A stretch of 64,000 nucleotides of DNA from Brooklawnia sp032229645 (GCA_963722295.1 CAVRLB010000003.1:124001-188000), one strand, 5' to 3'; counted from the stretch's first letter, positions 1 through 9,877 are shown. Translations and numbers: made by a program. The notes: a model not told the origin generated them from the letters alone.

Positions 1-1695
1 GGGGGACTGCTGCTCGGTGGGCTGCGGCTCCGGCGAGGCCGGTTCGCCGGCCGGCGGCTCCTGCGTGGGCTCGGACGATGGCTCGGTCTGCGACTGCTGG
101 GACTGGTCGCCGATCGACACTGTCGGCTCGAAGCTCACCCAGCCCAGGCCCGAGAAGTTCAACTCCGGCCAGGCATGCATATTGTGCGAGGTGACCAGCC
201 ATGATCCGTCGGCTTGCTCAACGCCGGTGGTGAAACCGACCGCAACTCGTGCCGGAATCCCGACTTCCTGTGCCATCAGCGCCATCGCAGACGCGAAGTG
301 AATGCAGTATCCGCGGCGGTCGTTGAACAAGAAGTTCACCAGCACCTGGAATCCCATGCCCTCTGGGGCCTGCAGGTCATAGCTGAACCTCGAGGGGTCG
401 TTCAACCAGTTCTGCAGGGCCAGCGCCTTCTCGCCGTCGGACGCCGCGCCATCGGTGATCTGGTGCGCGAGCTCGATGATCTCGGCCGGCACATCGTCGG
501 GAAGACTGCTCGCCTCGGCATCGCCGGCGGTCGCGGTCGCCAGCTCGGTGGCGTCAGGGGTGGCGATGAGACTGTCGACCGAATACGACTGGCCGGCAAG
601 TGTCTGGTCCTCGCCTGCGACATCGAGAACAGTGAGGGTCTGCGGATCGAAGGCCCACGACCCGGATGGGTCCCAGCGCAGCGGGGCATACGGCGCCGGA
701 AGATAGTCGGAGTCGTAGTCACCGATGGTGACCTGGGTGGTGACCTCCGACTGGGTTCCGGCGAGCGTGGGTTCATCCGGGCTTCCCGGCAATAGCGTCA
801 TCTGATTCATCTGCCAGCCGTCGGCGGTCATGACCGTCAGCGCCGTACTGCGCAGCCGTGCCCCATCGGCCGACGAGGTCGTGTATCTCAGCAGCGGCCG
901 TTCGTCGGGTTGGTGCAGGTTCTCATTGAGGCTGATGGTGGGGTCGATCAGATCGACGGACTGATGGCGACCGGTGGTGCCTTGCGGCAGCCAACTTTGG
1001 CCATCGGGTGGGATGGCGAGCCCGGCGACAACGGCGGTGGCGACTGATACCGACCCCAGGCCCACGGCAAGTGCGATGAAGCCGCGCGCATTGAACTTGC
1101 CCTCGTCCTTGCTGGTCAGCCCGCGCGGCCAACGCTGTTCGTGGTCGATGGTGCGCGAGGCCAGCAGCACCAGCCAGCCCACGCAGACCGCGACGATCGA
1201 GACGATACCGACGGCTTCGTCCAACACGATCATCGATGTCAGATAGCCGGCAAGCAGCGGCAGCGCGGCAAGCAGCACACTACGCGCGCCGATGAACGCG
1301 AGGTCGATCACTATCGTCAGCACTCCGGCGCCTGCCAGCAGCAGAACTAGGGTTGCGTCGTCGGCGGCCATCGGTAAGGTCTGGGAGTAGATGTGCTCGC
1401 TCGCCAAAGTCCATGTCTGTTCGAAGACCTGCCACGGGCGAGTCTGTCCGGCGCCGCCGACCGCCACTGCCGCCGCTATCCAGATCATGGCGAAGCCGGC
1501 CAGCAATTGGGCCAGGGTGCCCGGCCAGGTCAGCTGGGAGACCCGGCGCACCAGCCAGGCGAGTCCTTCGAGGACGATCACCACGATCGCGGCACCCGGC
1601 AGTAGCCGCGCATCCGAACTGATCTGAATGAACGGCACCGTGCCCAAGCAGGCGGCGACGCCCACGGCTATCGTGTTGCGTCCCGAACCGATCAT
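1..1695 (-). CDS. transglutaminase-like membrane protein (TgpA/DUF3488 type), 3' end outside window
   Basis: First 565 codons of a larger protein; the C terminus runs off the left edge. The N-terminal third is a series of hydrophobic helices, followed by an extracytoplasmic region and a transglutaminase core. Catalytic Cys464 lies in GYCIHFASA and His507 in SHNMHAWPE; the third position is the GWVSFEPT segment. After it comes a Pro/Glu/Ser/Thr-rich linker that continues past the edge. Such proteins are usually encoded with MoxR and DUF58 proteins, as here. The ATG overlaps the DUF58 stop (ATGA), so the three genes form one operon. The physiological substrate is unknown; a role in envelope protein processing or crosslinking is inference. 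Confidence 0.85.
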   Translation of the reverse strand, partial: MIGSGRNTIAVGVAACLGTVPFIQISSDARLLPGAAIVVIVLEGLAWLVRRVSQLTWPGTLAQLLAGFAMIWIAAAVAVGGAGQTRPWQVFEQTWTLASEHIYSQTLPMAADDATLVLLLAGAGVLTIVIDLAFIGARSVLLAALPLLAGYLTSMIVLDEAVGIVSIVAVCVGWLVLLASRTIDHEQRWPRGLTSKDEGKFNARGFIALAVGLGSVSVATAVVAGLAIPPDGQSWLPQGTTGRHQSVDLIDPTISLNENLHQPDERPLLRYTTSSADGARLRSTALTVMTADGWQMNQMTLLPGSPDEPTLAGTQSEVTTQVTIGDYDSDYLPAPYAPLRWDPSGSWAFDPQTLTVLDVAGEDQTLAGQSYSVDSLIATPDATELATATAGDAEASSLPDDVPAEIIELAHQITDGAASDGEKALALQNWLNDPSRFSYDLQAPEGMGFQVLVNFLFNDRRGYCIHFASAMALMAQEVGIPARVAVGFTTGVEQADGSWLVTSHNMHAWPELNFSGLGWVSFEPTVSIGDQSQQSQTEPSSEPTQEPPAGEPASPEPQPTEQQSP

Positions 1696-2933
1696 GCCAA
1701 GACCTCGGCGGCTTCATGCAGGCCGATCCAGGCGTCCGGAACCGAGGTGGACGCTGTCGCCAGACTCACCACCCAGCCACGGTTCGCCAACTCCATCGCG
1801 TAGCGCGCCTGCGCCGACCGCTGGCGGCCACCCGCGAAGGTCTGCACGTCGAGCAGCAGGGCGTGCGCCGAACCCGAGTGCGGTGTCGTCTCGATCAAGG
1901 TGGCCAGATCGGCATCTGTCAGTCGGCCGAGCACCGCCAACACCGAAGAACTCGGACGCCGTTCTTCGCCTGCGGCGAACAATCCGGCCGCCAGCGACTC
2001 CGCGCTGGTCAAAGTGATATCGGTCAGCTCATAGAGCAGCTGCTGCGCCCGAACACTACGGTCCGAATCGGGGCTCAGCGTCAATCCATCGGCGTCGGCC
2101 AGTTCCAGCGTCGATCCGGCGCCCAGCAGCGCAAGTCCGGCCGAGGCCGCGGCCGAGACCGCCCATTCGAATGAGCTGTCCGCTCCGGTTCCGGAATGCG
2201 CGCAGCGGCGGTTGTCGACCAGCAGCCGGGTGGTCGGCTGCCAGGACTGCTCCTCGCGGCGCACCATCAACTCGCCCGCCCGGGCCGTCGAACGCCAATG
2301 CACGCGCCGCACATCGTCGCCGCGCCGGTACTCGCGCACCAGCACATCGTCTTGGCCGACCAGCCCGGCACGCGCGGTGCGGGCCTCCGCCGATGCGCCC
2401 GAACTGCCAGCCCGCAGCCCGCCCAAGTCGAAGATGCGCGGAGTGACGGCGATCTCGGTCGTGGTTACGAAGGCCATGTCATTGCGCGCCAGACCGAACG
2501 GATCCAGGCTGCGCACCAGCAACGGTCCGATGCGGAAACGCCCGCGCTGCACTCCCGTCAGTCGGTAGCCCACCCGGTAGCCCTTCGATGGAACTCCGCC
2601 GGACAAGGCGAAACGCGGACGAATGCCCATCGACGGTGGCACCACATCCTCGAAGTGCAGCAATCTGGGCAGCCCGCCACCCGCGCTGGTCAACGTCATG
2701 CCAACTCCGAACTCGGTGCCCACCGGCGCGCTTGAGACCGCCAGCCGCCGCTCGTGGCGCAATCCCTTGACCGGCCACGAGACCATCAGCAGCGCTCCTA
2801 TCACCACGGCGCAGGTGAAGGCGCCCAGCCAGGCGAGATCGCGCTGGGTGAAGACGATGCCGGCGGTCAGGGCGAGCAGGCCGAAGACGACGAGGATGCG
2901 CCCGCGCACGGTGAGACGGCGCCACGCCTGCAC
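1692..2933 (-). CDS. DUF58 domain protein
   Basis: 413-residue protein starting at a GTG two bases after the moxR stop. Two hydrophobic segments near the N terminus (about residues 10-50) anchor it, followed by a beta-rich region and the DUF58 core with the conserved RRVHWRSTARAGELMVR stretch. DUF58 proteins resemble a von Willebrand A fold and accompany MoxR ATPases, which may remodel them. The gene lies between moxR and the transglutaminase gene and overlaps the latter by 4 bp. The open frame extends far upstream antisense to moxR, but the GTG is the first start that does not overlap moxR. No catalytic function is known. Confidence 0.88.
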   Translation of the reverse strand: MQAWRRLTVRGRILVVFGLLALTAGIVFTQRDLAWLGAFTCAVVIGALLMVSWPVKGLRHERRLAVSSAPVGTEFGVGMTLTSAGGGLPRLLHFEDVVPPSMGIRPRFALSGGVPSKGYRVGYRLTGVQRGRFRIGPLLVRSLDPFGLARNDMAFVTTTEIAVTPRIFDLGGLRAGSSGASAEARTARAGLVGQDDVLVREYRRGDDVRRVHWRSTARAGELMVRREEQSWQPTTRLLVDNRRCAHSGTGADSSFEWAVSAAASAGLALLGAGSTLELADADGLTLSPDSDRSVRAQQLLYELTDITLTSAESLAAGLFAAGEERRPSSSVLAVLGRLTDADLATLIETTPHSGSAHALLLDVQTFAGGRQRSAQARYAMELANRGWVVSLATASTSVPDAWIGLHEAAEVLA

Positions 2934-2935
2934 GG

Positions 2936-3913
<978 letters not shown>

Positions 3914-4025
3914 GGAACCGGGATCCCCTCGGTAGATGAGTGCGGGCGCCCGCAATCCTATCCGCGCCGCCCAATCGGGCTCCGGGACACACGATGTGGT
4001 GAAGCGGTCGGAATCTGCGATCGAA

Positions 4026-4072
4026 GTGGGGTTCTAGTGGAGCTAAATGGAGTAAGGTGGGGCCCAGTGGAG
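4026..4072 (+). promoter_or_regulatory. ladder of five MraZ-type operator boxes
   Basis: GTGGGG (4026), GTGGAG (4037), ATGGAG (4047), GTGGGG (4057) and GTGGAG (4067) recur at 11-, 10-, 10- and 10-bp steps, so they face the same side of the helix. MraZ proteins are known to bind direct TGGG-like repeats about 10 bp apart upstream of their own gene. A TANNNT match, TAAGGT at 4053-4058, lies inside the ladder and could be the -10, so MraZ bound here would occlude RNA polymerase and repress the dcw cluster. Binding is inferred from pattern and position. Confidence 0.75.
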
Positions 4073-4106
4073 GATGAGGTCCCGATCTGGAGCGGGGGTG
4101 GTGCCG

Positions 4107-4535
4107 ATGTTTCTCGGTACATACACGCCCAAGCTCGACGACAAGGGCCGCTTCTTTCTGCCTGCGAAGTTTCGGGACGAACTGGCCGAAGGGCTGGTGG
4201 TGACCAGGGGACAGGACCGCTGTCTGGCGATCTATCCCATGGTCACGTTCGTCTCCAAGACCCAGCAGATGGCTCAAGCACCGGCCACCGTGCGTCAGGT
4301 GCGCGATTTTCAGCGCATGTTGGCGTCGTCGGCCAGCGACGAAGTGCCAGACAAGCAGGGCCGCATTTCGGTGCCGGCCGTACTGCGTGAATACGCAGGT
4401 CTGGACAAAGACATCGTCGTGGTGGGATCCATCGACCGGGTCGAAGTCTGGAACCCGCAGGCATGGCAGGACTACTCCGCTGCGCAGGAGGCCTCTTTCG
4501 CAGAACTGAACGAGGAGATCTTCCCGATCCTGTGA
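4107..4535 (+). CDS. mraZ: transcriptional regulator MraZ
   Basis: 142-residue protein with two SpoVT/AbrB-like swapped-hairpin motifs: FLGTYTPKLDDKGRFFLPAK near the N terminus and DKQGRISVPAVLREYAGL about residues 80-100. It is first in the dcw cluster and the expected autorepressor; in characterised species it also affects rsmH and division genes. I chose the ATG giving MFLGTY, the family's usual N terminus, with a GGGGGTG about 7 nt upstream. A GTG two codons earlier is possible. A structured leader (see the RNA entry) separates it from rsmH, so the cluster may be regulated again downstream of mraZ. Confidence 0.95.
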   Translation: MFLGTYTPKLDDKGRFFLPAKFRDELAEGLVVTRGQDRCLAIYPMVTFVSKTQQMAQAPATVRQVRDFQRMLASSASDEVPDKQGRISVPAVLREYAGLDKDIVVVGSIDRVEVWNPQAWQDYSAAQEASFAELNEEIFPIL

Positions 4536-4570
4536 TCGGGCGACCTCGTCCGGGGGACGAGAAAGAGAAA

Positions 4571-4705
4571 CGACACTGCTGTGTCGTCCGGCTTCAATCC
4601 GGACTCACAGCTTCCTGGCGTCACTTCCCCGATGCCAGGCGGCTTTGAGTTCTGGGGTCCGGATTGAAACCAGGCGACATAGCCGACGACTACTGCTGGG
4701 GAGGG
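4571..4705 (+). ncRNA. structured leader of rsmH, matches the mraW RNA motif
   Basis: A perfect 12-bp stem forms between 4593-4604 (TTCAATCCGGAC) and 4657-4668 (GTCCGGATTGAA). Inside it, CCTGGC (4614-4619) pairs with GCCAGG (4634-4639) and presents a loop containing CTTCCCC (4624-4630). That loop can pair over 7 bp, one of them G-U, with the rsmH Shine-Dalgarno GGGGAGG (4698-4704). A competing hairpin, GTCCGG (4586-4591) with CCGGAC (4599-4604), uses the same 5' strand as the 12-bp stem, so two folds exclude each other. CGACAC/GTGTCG (4571-4586) is another small hairpin. A conserved mraW RNA motif is known upstream of mraW/rsmH in actinobacteria; assignment here rests on position and loop as I recall them. 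Confidence 0.72.
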
Positions 4706-4714
4706 ATGATGGAT

Positions 4715-5752
4715 ATGAGCGAGCCTGCCTCCGCCCAGGTCTCGGCCGACCCTGCGGCTCTCGCCACCGATCGACTCGGTTCGGTGGTTCACACTCCGGT
4801 CATGCGAGATCGCATCACCGCACTGCTCGGACCCGCTTTGACCACTCCGGGCGCTATTCATGTGGACGCCACTCTCGGCATGGCCGGCCATGCCAGCGCG
4901 ATCCTCGCTGCGAACCTCGACGCACGGCTGATCGGTATCGATCACGACGCGGATGCACTGGCGATCGCCGAAGAGACTCTGAAACCGTTCGCCGGACGCG
5001 TCCGCTTGGTGCGGGCCCGCTTTGACGAGCTTGCAGCCGTGCTCGACGATCTCGGCGTGGCGCAGATCGATTCGTTGCTTGCCGATCTGGGGTTGTCGAG
5101 CCTGCAGATCGACCAGCGCGACCGCGGTTTCGCCTACGCGACCGACGCGCCGCTCGACATGCGGATGGACACCCGCAACCCGCGTACCGCCGCCCACGTG
5201 CTCAACACCGCGGCCCCAGGCGAACTGGTAAGGATCCTGCGCCGCTTTGGCGAAGAACCGCACGCCGAGCGGATCGTTCGCGCCATAGTCGCCGAACGCG
5301 CCCGTGAGCCATTCAGCGATTCTGCCCGGCTGGTTGAGGTGATCAGTTCAGCGCTGCCGGCCGCGGTGCGCCACGGCGGCGGGCATCCCGCCAAGCGCAC
5401 CTTCCAGGCATTGCGCATCGAGGTGAACGGCGAGTTGGACGCCCTGGCCGGGCTGCTGCCCGACGCGCTCGATCGGCTCGCGATGAACGGACGCATCGCG
5501 GTACTGGCCTATCACTCGCTGGAGGATCGACTGGTCAAGCAGACCTTCGCGCAAGCGACCAGCGATTCGGCACCCGCGCGGTTGCCGGTCGTCCCCGAGC
5601 CGTTGCTGGCCCGATTCGCCGCCCTCACCCGTGGCGCCGAGAAGCCCACCGCCGATGAGGTAGCTGAGAACCCGCGCGCCGCGTCGGCTCGGCTGCGTGC
5701 CGTCCAACGCATCCGCCCTGGCAAGATCCCGAATCGTGAGGAGAACCGATGA
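4715..5752 (+). CDS. rsmH: 16S rRNA m4C1402 methyltransferase RsmH (MraW)
   Basis: 345-residue SAM-dependent methyltransferase that N4-methylates C1402 of 16S rRNA in the P site. Family signatures are the N-terminal HTPVM, the SAM-binding segment DATLGMAGHA, the LADLGLSSLQID stretch, GGGHPAKRTFQALRIEVN and AYHSLEDRLVK near the C terminus. Upstream in-frame ATGs exist at 4706 and 4709, but 4715 sits 9-10 nt after GGGGAGG, the best spacing. The same SD is the target of the leader RNA loop. The 3' end overlaps the ftsL-like gene by ATGA. Confidence 0.95.
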   Translation: MSEPASAQVSADPAALATDRLGSVVHTPVMRDRITALLGPALTTPGAIHVDATLGMAGHASAILAANLDARLIGIDHDADALAIAEETLKPFAGRVRLVRARFDELAAVLDDLGVAQIDSLLADLGLSSLQIDQRDRGFAYATDAPLDMRMDTRNPRTAAHVLNTAAPGELVRILRRFGEEPHAERIVRAIVAERAREPFSDSARLVEVISSALPAAVRHGGGHPAKRTFQALRIEVNGELDALAGLLPDALDRLAMNGRIAVLAYHSLEDRLVKQTFAQATSDSAPARLPVVPEPLLARFAALTRGAEKPTADEVAENPRAASARLRAVQRIRPGKIPNREENR

Positions 5753-6351
5753 GTGCCCTGCAAGCACCGATCAACCCGGGGCCGGACGCGCAGCCGACGG
5801 TTCTGCGAGCGGTTCCCAAGCAGGCCCGTCAACTGGCGCAGTTGCCGTTCATCTTGTTCATCGCCGCGTTGCTGGGCGGCGGGCTGACCGGCGTGCTGAT
5901 CTTGTCGACCACGATCCAGACCCAGTCCGGCGAACTGACCGCGTTGCAGACCCAGGAGGCCGAGCTGCGCTATCAGGAGGCAGCCCTTGTCGCGCAGGCG
6001 CAAGGTCTGCGGTCGTCCCAGAGCCTGGCCGAGCAGGCCTGGGCATTGGGCATGCGCCCGAACCCCAATCCGGCCTTCATCAAGATGCCGAACGGGGAGA
6101 TTCTCGGCGTACCCGTCGAGGTGACCGGGGACGAACTGCCGGGCATGGTGCCGCCCGTCGCTCCCGTCACCGACACCGCATCGTCCCCGGCTGCCGATGC
6201 CACGGCCACTCCCACTTCACCGCAGGCCTCCGCATCCTCCGAGCCGACCGCGTCTGCTGAGGCCGAGGCCGGCACCCAGGCTACCGAGCCGGAATCGACG
6301 ACCACCAGTTCCGCCCAGACCGGCGAGCCGGCGGCGGAGGCAACTCCGTGA
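5749..6351 (+). CDS. FtsL-like septum protein with long extracellular tail
   Basis: 200-residue bitopic protein: cytoplasmic N terminus, one membrane helix (about residues 32-54), then a short coiled-coil region rich in Gln and Glu (about 55-90) with the pattern of FtsL/DivIC proteins. Position between rsmH and ftsI is where ftsL always lies. FtsL scaffolds FtsQ and activates FtsWI. The last 75 or so residues are Ala/Pro/Thr/Ser/Glu-rich and probably disordered, making it nearly twice the usual length of about 100-120. It overlaps rsmH (ATGA) and ftsI (GTGA). Sequence similarity is weak as usual for FtsL, so the call relies on topology and context. Confidence 0.8.
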   Translation: MSALQAPINPGPDAQPTVLRAVPKQARQLAQLPFILFIAALLGGGLTGVLILSTTIQTQSGELTALQTQEAELRYQEAALVAQAQGLRSSQSLAEQAWALGMRPNPNPAFIKMPNGEILGVPVEVTGDELPGMVPPVAPVTDTASSPAADATATPTSPQASASSEPTASAEAEAGTQATEPESTTTSSAQTGEPAAEATP

Positions 6352-8282
6352 GCAGCGCAGGAAGGCCCCGTCCCGGTCAATCGCCGGCGTCGCGACCGCG
6401 GTCGGGTTCTGGTCGCCCCCGCGGCACTTCGCAAAGCAGCCGATCCACCCGCCGCTCGAGCGCCGGCCTGCCGATCGCCTCCACGAGCAAGCGGATCACA
6501 GTCTTCTTCGTGTTCGTGGCCGTCATGATCAGCTTGGCGTCGGGCCGGGCACTGCTGCTACAGGGCATCGACGCATCCGCCAACGCTCAGGCGGCGGCCG
6601 CTCAGCTCAGCCAGTCGCAGGTGCTGAAGGCCGATCGCGGCGTGATCTATGATCGCAACGGCGAGGTACTCGCAGAGACTCAGCCTGCATTCTCGGTGAT
6701 CGCCGACCCGTATTCGGTCTCTACCAACGGTGCCGATCCCGATCACATGACCACTGATCAGCGCACCAAGGCCGAGCAGGCGCCCGCTGCGATCGCAGAG
6801 ATCTTGGCCAGATACCTGGGCGGCAGCAAGGACGACTACCTCAAACAGCTGAGCCGCACCCGTAACGCCGACGGTGGACCCAATCAATATGAACTGGTCG
6901 CACGCAAGGTTTCCGCTGCCGTCTATCAACTGATGGCCGACGAACTGAACCAGGGCGGCTGGTACGGCATCTATTCTGCGCCGGATCCGGTGCGCTACTA
7001 CCCGAACGGCACACTGGCGTCCAATGTGCTCGGTTTCGTCAACTACGACGACGAGGGTGCCGCCGGGCTGGAGTACGGCCAAAACGAGCAGCTGAGCGGC
7101 GTCGATGGTAAGCAGACCTACCAATCGTCGCGCTACGGCACCATTCCGCTGGGCGACAGCACGCTGATCGAGCCGGTCAACGGTGCCACCTACACGCTGA
7201 CCATCGATTCCGAACTGCAATGGATGGCGCAGACCACGTTGGCCAATGCCGTTTCCAGTGCACAGGCCAAGAGCGGCACGGTTATCATTCAGGCCGTTCA
7301 GACCGGAGAGATCCTGGCGATGGCCACCGCGCCGAGCTTCGACTCGAATAATCCTGGCGCGGCCGATGCCGACGATCTCGGCAACCGCATCGTCACCGAT
7401 GCCTACGAACCGGGTTCGGTGCAAAAAGTGCTCACCATGGCCGCGCTGCTCGATGCAGGACTGATCACGCCCGAGACCAAGGTCGACGTGCCCAGCGAGA
7501 TCCTGTCCGGTGACGCCCCGATTCGCGATGCCTGGGCTCACGGCACCCTGAACCTCACCGCGCGCGGCGTGCTCGCCCAGTCGTCCAATATCGGCACCGT
7601 CGAACTTGCCCGCCAGATGGACAAGGCCAGGCTGTCACAGTATTTGTCGTCGTTCGGGCTCGGCACCTCGACCGGTATCGAGCTTCCCGGTGAGACCGGT
7701 GGTGCGCTGGGCATCCTGCCCGCCACCGACATGGCCGACTACACCCGAGACCAGATCTCGTTTGGCCAAGGCCTCTCGGTGACCGCGCTGCAGGAAGCAT
7801 CGGCCATCTCGGCGATCGTCAACGGAGGCGTCTACCATCAACCAACCGTGATCGCCTCGGCCACCACGGCGAGTGGGGATGCGATCGGCTTCGACCGGGC
7901 AGATCCCCGACGAGTGATCAGCGAGGAGGCATCGGCGCAAGTCGTCAACATGATGGAGGCCAGCGTCGCCTCACCGGAGATGACCACCGCCGACTCGCAG
8001 GTCATCGACGGCTACCGGATGGCCGGAAAGTCGGGAACCGCGCAGAAGGCAGATCAGTATGGCAACTATGGCGGCGGCTACACCGGTTCGTATGTTGCGG
8101 TCGCACCTGCCGAGAATCCGCAGATACTGGTCTATGTGGTGATCGACGAACCAGCAAATGGATACTACGGTGGCACCGTGGCTTTCCCGACAGCGCGCCA
8201 GTTGATGATGCAGGCACTGCCTCGATACGGCATTGCTCCCTCTGCTCACGTCCCTGCCTTCACCGACCCGCTCACCTACTGA
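6348..8282 (+). CDS. ftsI: septal peptidoglycan transpeptidase FtsI / PbpB (class B PBP)
   Basis: 644-residue class B penicillin-binding protein that crosslinks septal peptidoglycan with FtsW. A basic, Ser/Arg-rich cytoplasmic tail of about 47 residues precedes one membrane helix, then the PBP dimerisation region (KADRGVIYDRNGEVLAET) and the transpeptidase domain. Active-site motifs are Ser357-x-x-Lys360 (EPGSVQK), Ser412-Ser-Asn414 (QSSNIG) and Lys561-Ser-Gly563 (GKSGTAQK). The GTG start overlaps the ftsL-like stop by 4 bp. The long basic tail resembles that of mycobacterial PbpB. Confidence 0.95.
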   Translation: MSSAGRPRPGQSPASRPRSGSGRPRGTSQSSRSTRRSSAGLPIASTSKRITVFFVFVAVMISLASGRALLLQGIDASANAQAAAAQLSQSQVLKADRGVIYDRNGEVLAETQPAFSVIADPYSVSTNGADPDHMTTDQRTKAEQAPAAIAEILARYLGGSKDDYLKQLSRTRNADGGPNQYELVARKVSAAVYQLMADELNQGGWYGIYSAPDPVRYYPNGTLASNVLGFVNYDDEGAAGLEYGQNEQLSGVDGKQTYQSSRYGTIPLGDSTLIEPVNGATYTLTIDSELQWMAQTTLANAVSSAQAKSGTVIIQAVQTGEILAMATAPSFDSNNPGAADADDLGNRIVTDAYEPGSVQKVLTMAALLDAGLITPETKVDVPSEILSGDAPIRDAWAHGTLNLTARGVLAQSSNIGTVELARQMDKARLSQYLSSFGLGTSTGIELPGETGGALGILPATDMADYTRDQISFGQGLSVTALQEASAISAIVNGGVYHQPTVIASATTASGDAIGFDRADPRRVISEEASAQVVNMMEASVASPEMTTADSQVIDGYRMAGKSGTAQKADQYGNYGGGYTGSYVAVAPAENPQILVYVVIDEPANGYYGGTVAFPTARQLMMQALPRYGIAPSAHVPAFTDPLTY

Positions 8283-8284
8283 TC

Positions 8285-9877
8285 ATGGCAGCAGTCGAGC
8301 AGCCGGCCCCGACCCAGCACGAGCCCCAGACCTGCCCGCAACCGCTTTCGCAGCTCTTGGCAGGGCTGGCGGTGCAGCTTCCCGATGTCGACCCCGTGAT
8401 CAACAAGGTCAGCTTCGATTCCCGGCGGGTGCGTCCCGGCGATCTCTATATCGGGTTGCCCGGCACTCGCAGCCACGGAGCCGCGTTTGCTGAGGCGGCC
8501 CGCGATCTCGGCGCGGTGGCGCTGTTGACTGACGAACGAGGCGCCGAACTCGCCCGCGACCAGGGTCTGCCGATGGCGGTCTGCACCGACCTGCGCCTTG
8601 CGATGGCGATCGCAGCAGCCCGCATCTGGGGTCACCCGGCTCGCCGGATGACCAGTTTCGGGGTGACGGGCACCAACGGCAAGTCGACGACAGTGCTGAT
8701 GCTTGCCGCCGCGCTTGATGCGGCTGCGCACCGGGTCGGCAGCATCGGGACGCTCGGTTTCCTGGTCGGTGGCCAGCCCGTGGAGGTCGAGCATTCGACG
8801 ATCACGACTCCGGAATCTCCCGATCTGCAGGCGATCATCGCCACGCTGGCGGCGCGCGGCGCGGACGTGCTGGCCATGGAGGTCAGTTCGCATGCCCTGT
8901 CGTTGAACAGGGTCACCGGTATCGGCTTCGATGTCGTCGGGTTCACCAACCTCGGGCGCGATCACCTGGAGTTCCACCACACGATGGAGGCCTATTACCA
9001 GGCCAAGGCTCAACTCTTCACACCCGGCTATGCCAAGCGCGCGGTGATCAACGCGGACGACGAATCAGGACGCAGACTGCTGGCTCAGGCTGCCGAGCTC
9101 GGCCTACCCGCCGCAAGCGTGGGCATGGCCGAGGACTGCGACTATCGCATCGTCGCCTGGCGACCGCGGGATCAAGGCTCCACTTTCACCTTGCTGCACG
9201 ACCGCGTTGCAATCGAAGCGTTCACCTGTCTACCCGGCGAATACAACGTCCGAAATGCGGCGACCGCCCTGGCGATGATCGATCAGGCCGGATACGAGGT
9301 GACTGCCGCGCTGCCCGGACTGGCGACCGCGGTGATTCCCGGACGCATGCAACCGGTGCCGTTGGAAGGCGCCGATGCACCGCACGTCTACGTCGACTTT
9401 GCGCACACGCCACAGGCCATCGCCTCGGCGCTATCGGCATTTAGTCATCCCGGCTTCGCGGATCGCCGGGTGATCGCTGTCTTCGGGGCAGGTGGCGACC
9501 GCGATCCGGACAAGCGCGAACTCATGGGTCAGGCAGGCGTCGGTGGCGCCGATCTCGTGGTGGTGACCGACGACAATCCTCGTTCCGAGGATCCGGCGGC
9601 GATTCGTGCCCGGGTGCTGGCGGGTGCGCGCGGGGCGATCGCCTCGGCCGCACCGGGCAGCCATGCGGCCGCAGTTGAGGTCCTCGACGGCGGCGACCGT
9701 GCTTCGGCGATAACCCAGGCCCTGCGGCTCGCACATCCGGGCGACGCTGTGGTGATTCTCGGCAAGGGGCATGAACGCACCCAGCAGCTCGCTGACAAGA
9801 CGATCGACTTCGACGACCTGTCCGCCGCGCAAGACAGCTGGACACAGATCATCCAAACCCCAGGAGGTCGATCATGA
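8285..9877 (+). CDS. murE: UDP-MurNAc-L-Ala-D-Glu--diaminopimelate ligase MurE
   Basis: 530-residue Mur ligase that adds the third stem-peptide residue. The N-terminal UDP-binding domain holds SFDSRRVRPGDLYIGLPG. The ATP loop GVTGTNGKST contains Lys133. Substrate selection is indicated by Asp430-Asn-Pro-Arg433 (DNPRSEDP), the motif of DAP-adding MurE, as opposed to the L-Lys type. Whether meso- or LL-DAP is used cannot be read from this motif; Propionibacteriaceae typically use LL-DAP. The ATG lies two bases after the ftsI stop and the gene overlaps murF by ATGA. Confidence 0.95.
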   Translation: MAAVEQPAPTQHEPQTCPQPLSQLLAGLAVQLPDVDPVINKVSFDSRRVRPGDLYIGLPGTRSHGAAFAEAARDLGAVALLTDERGAELARDQGLPMAVCTDLRLAMAIAAARIWGHPARRMTSFGVTGTNGKSTTVLMLAAALDAAAHRVGSIGTLGFLVGGQPVEVEHSTITTPESPDLQAIIATLAARGADVLAMEVSSHALSLNRVTGIGFDVVGFTNLGRDHLEFHHTMEAYYQAKAQLFTPGYAKRAVINADDESGRRLLAQAAELGLPAASVGMAEDCDYRIVAWRPRDQGSTFTLLHDRVAIEAFTCLPGEYNVRNAATALAMIDQAGYEVTAALPGLATAVIPGRMQPVPLEGADAPHVYVDFAHTPQAIASALSAFSHPGFADRRVIAVFGAGGDRDPDKRELMGQAGVGGADLVVVTDDNPRSEDPAAIRARVLAGARGAIASAAPGSHAAAVEVLDGGDRASAITQALRLAHPGDAVVILGKGHERTQQLADKTIDFDDLSAAQDSWTQIIQTPGGRS

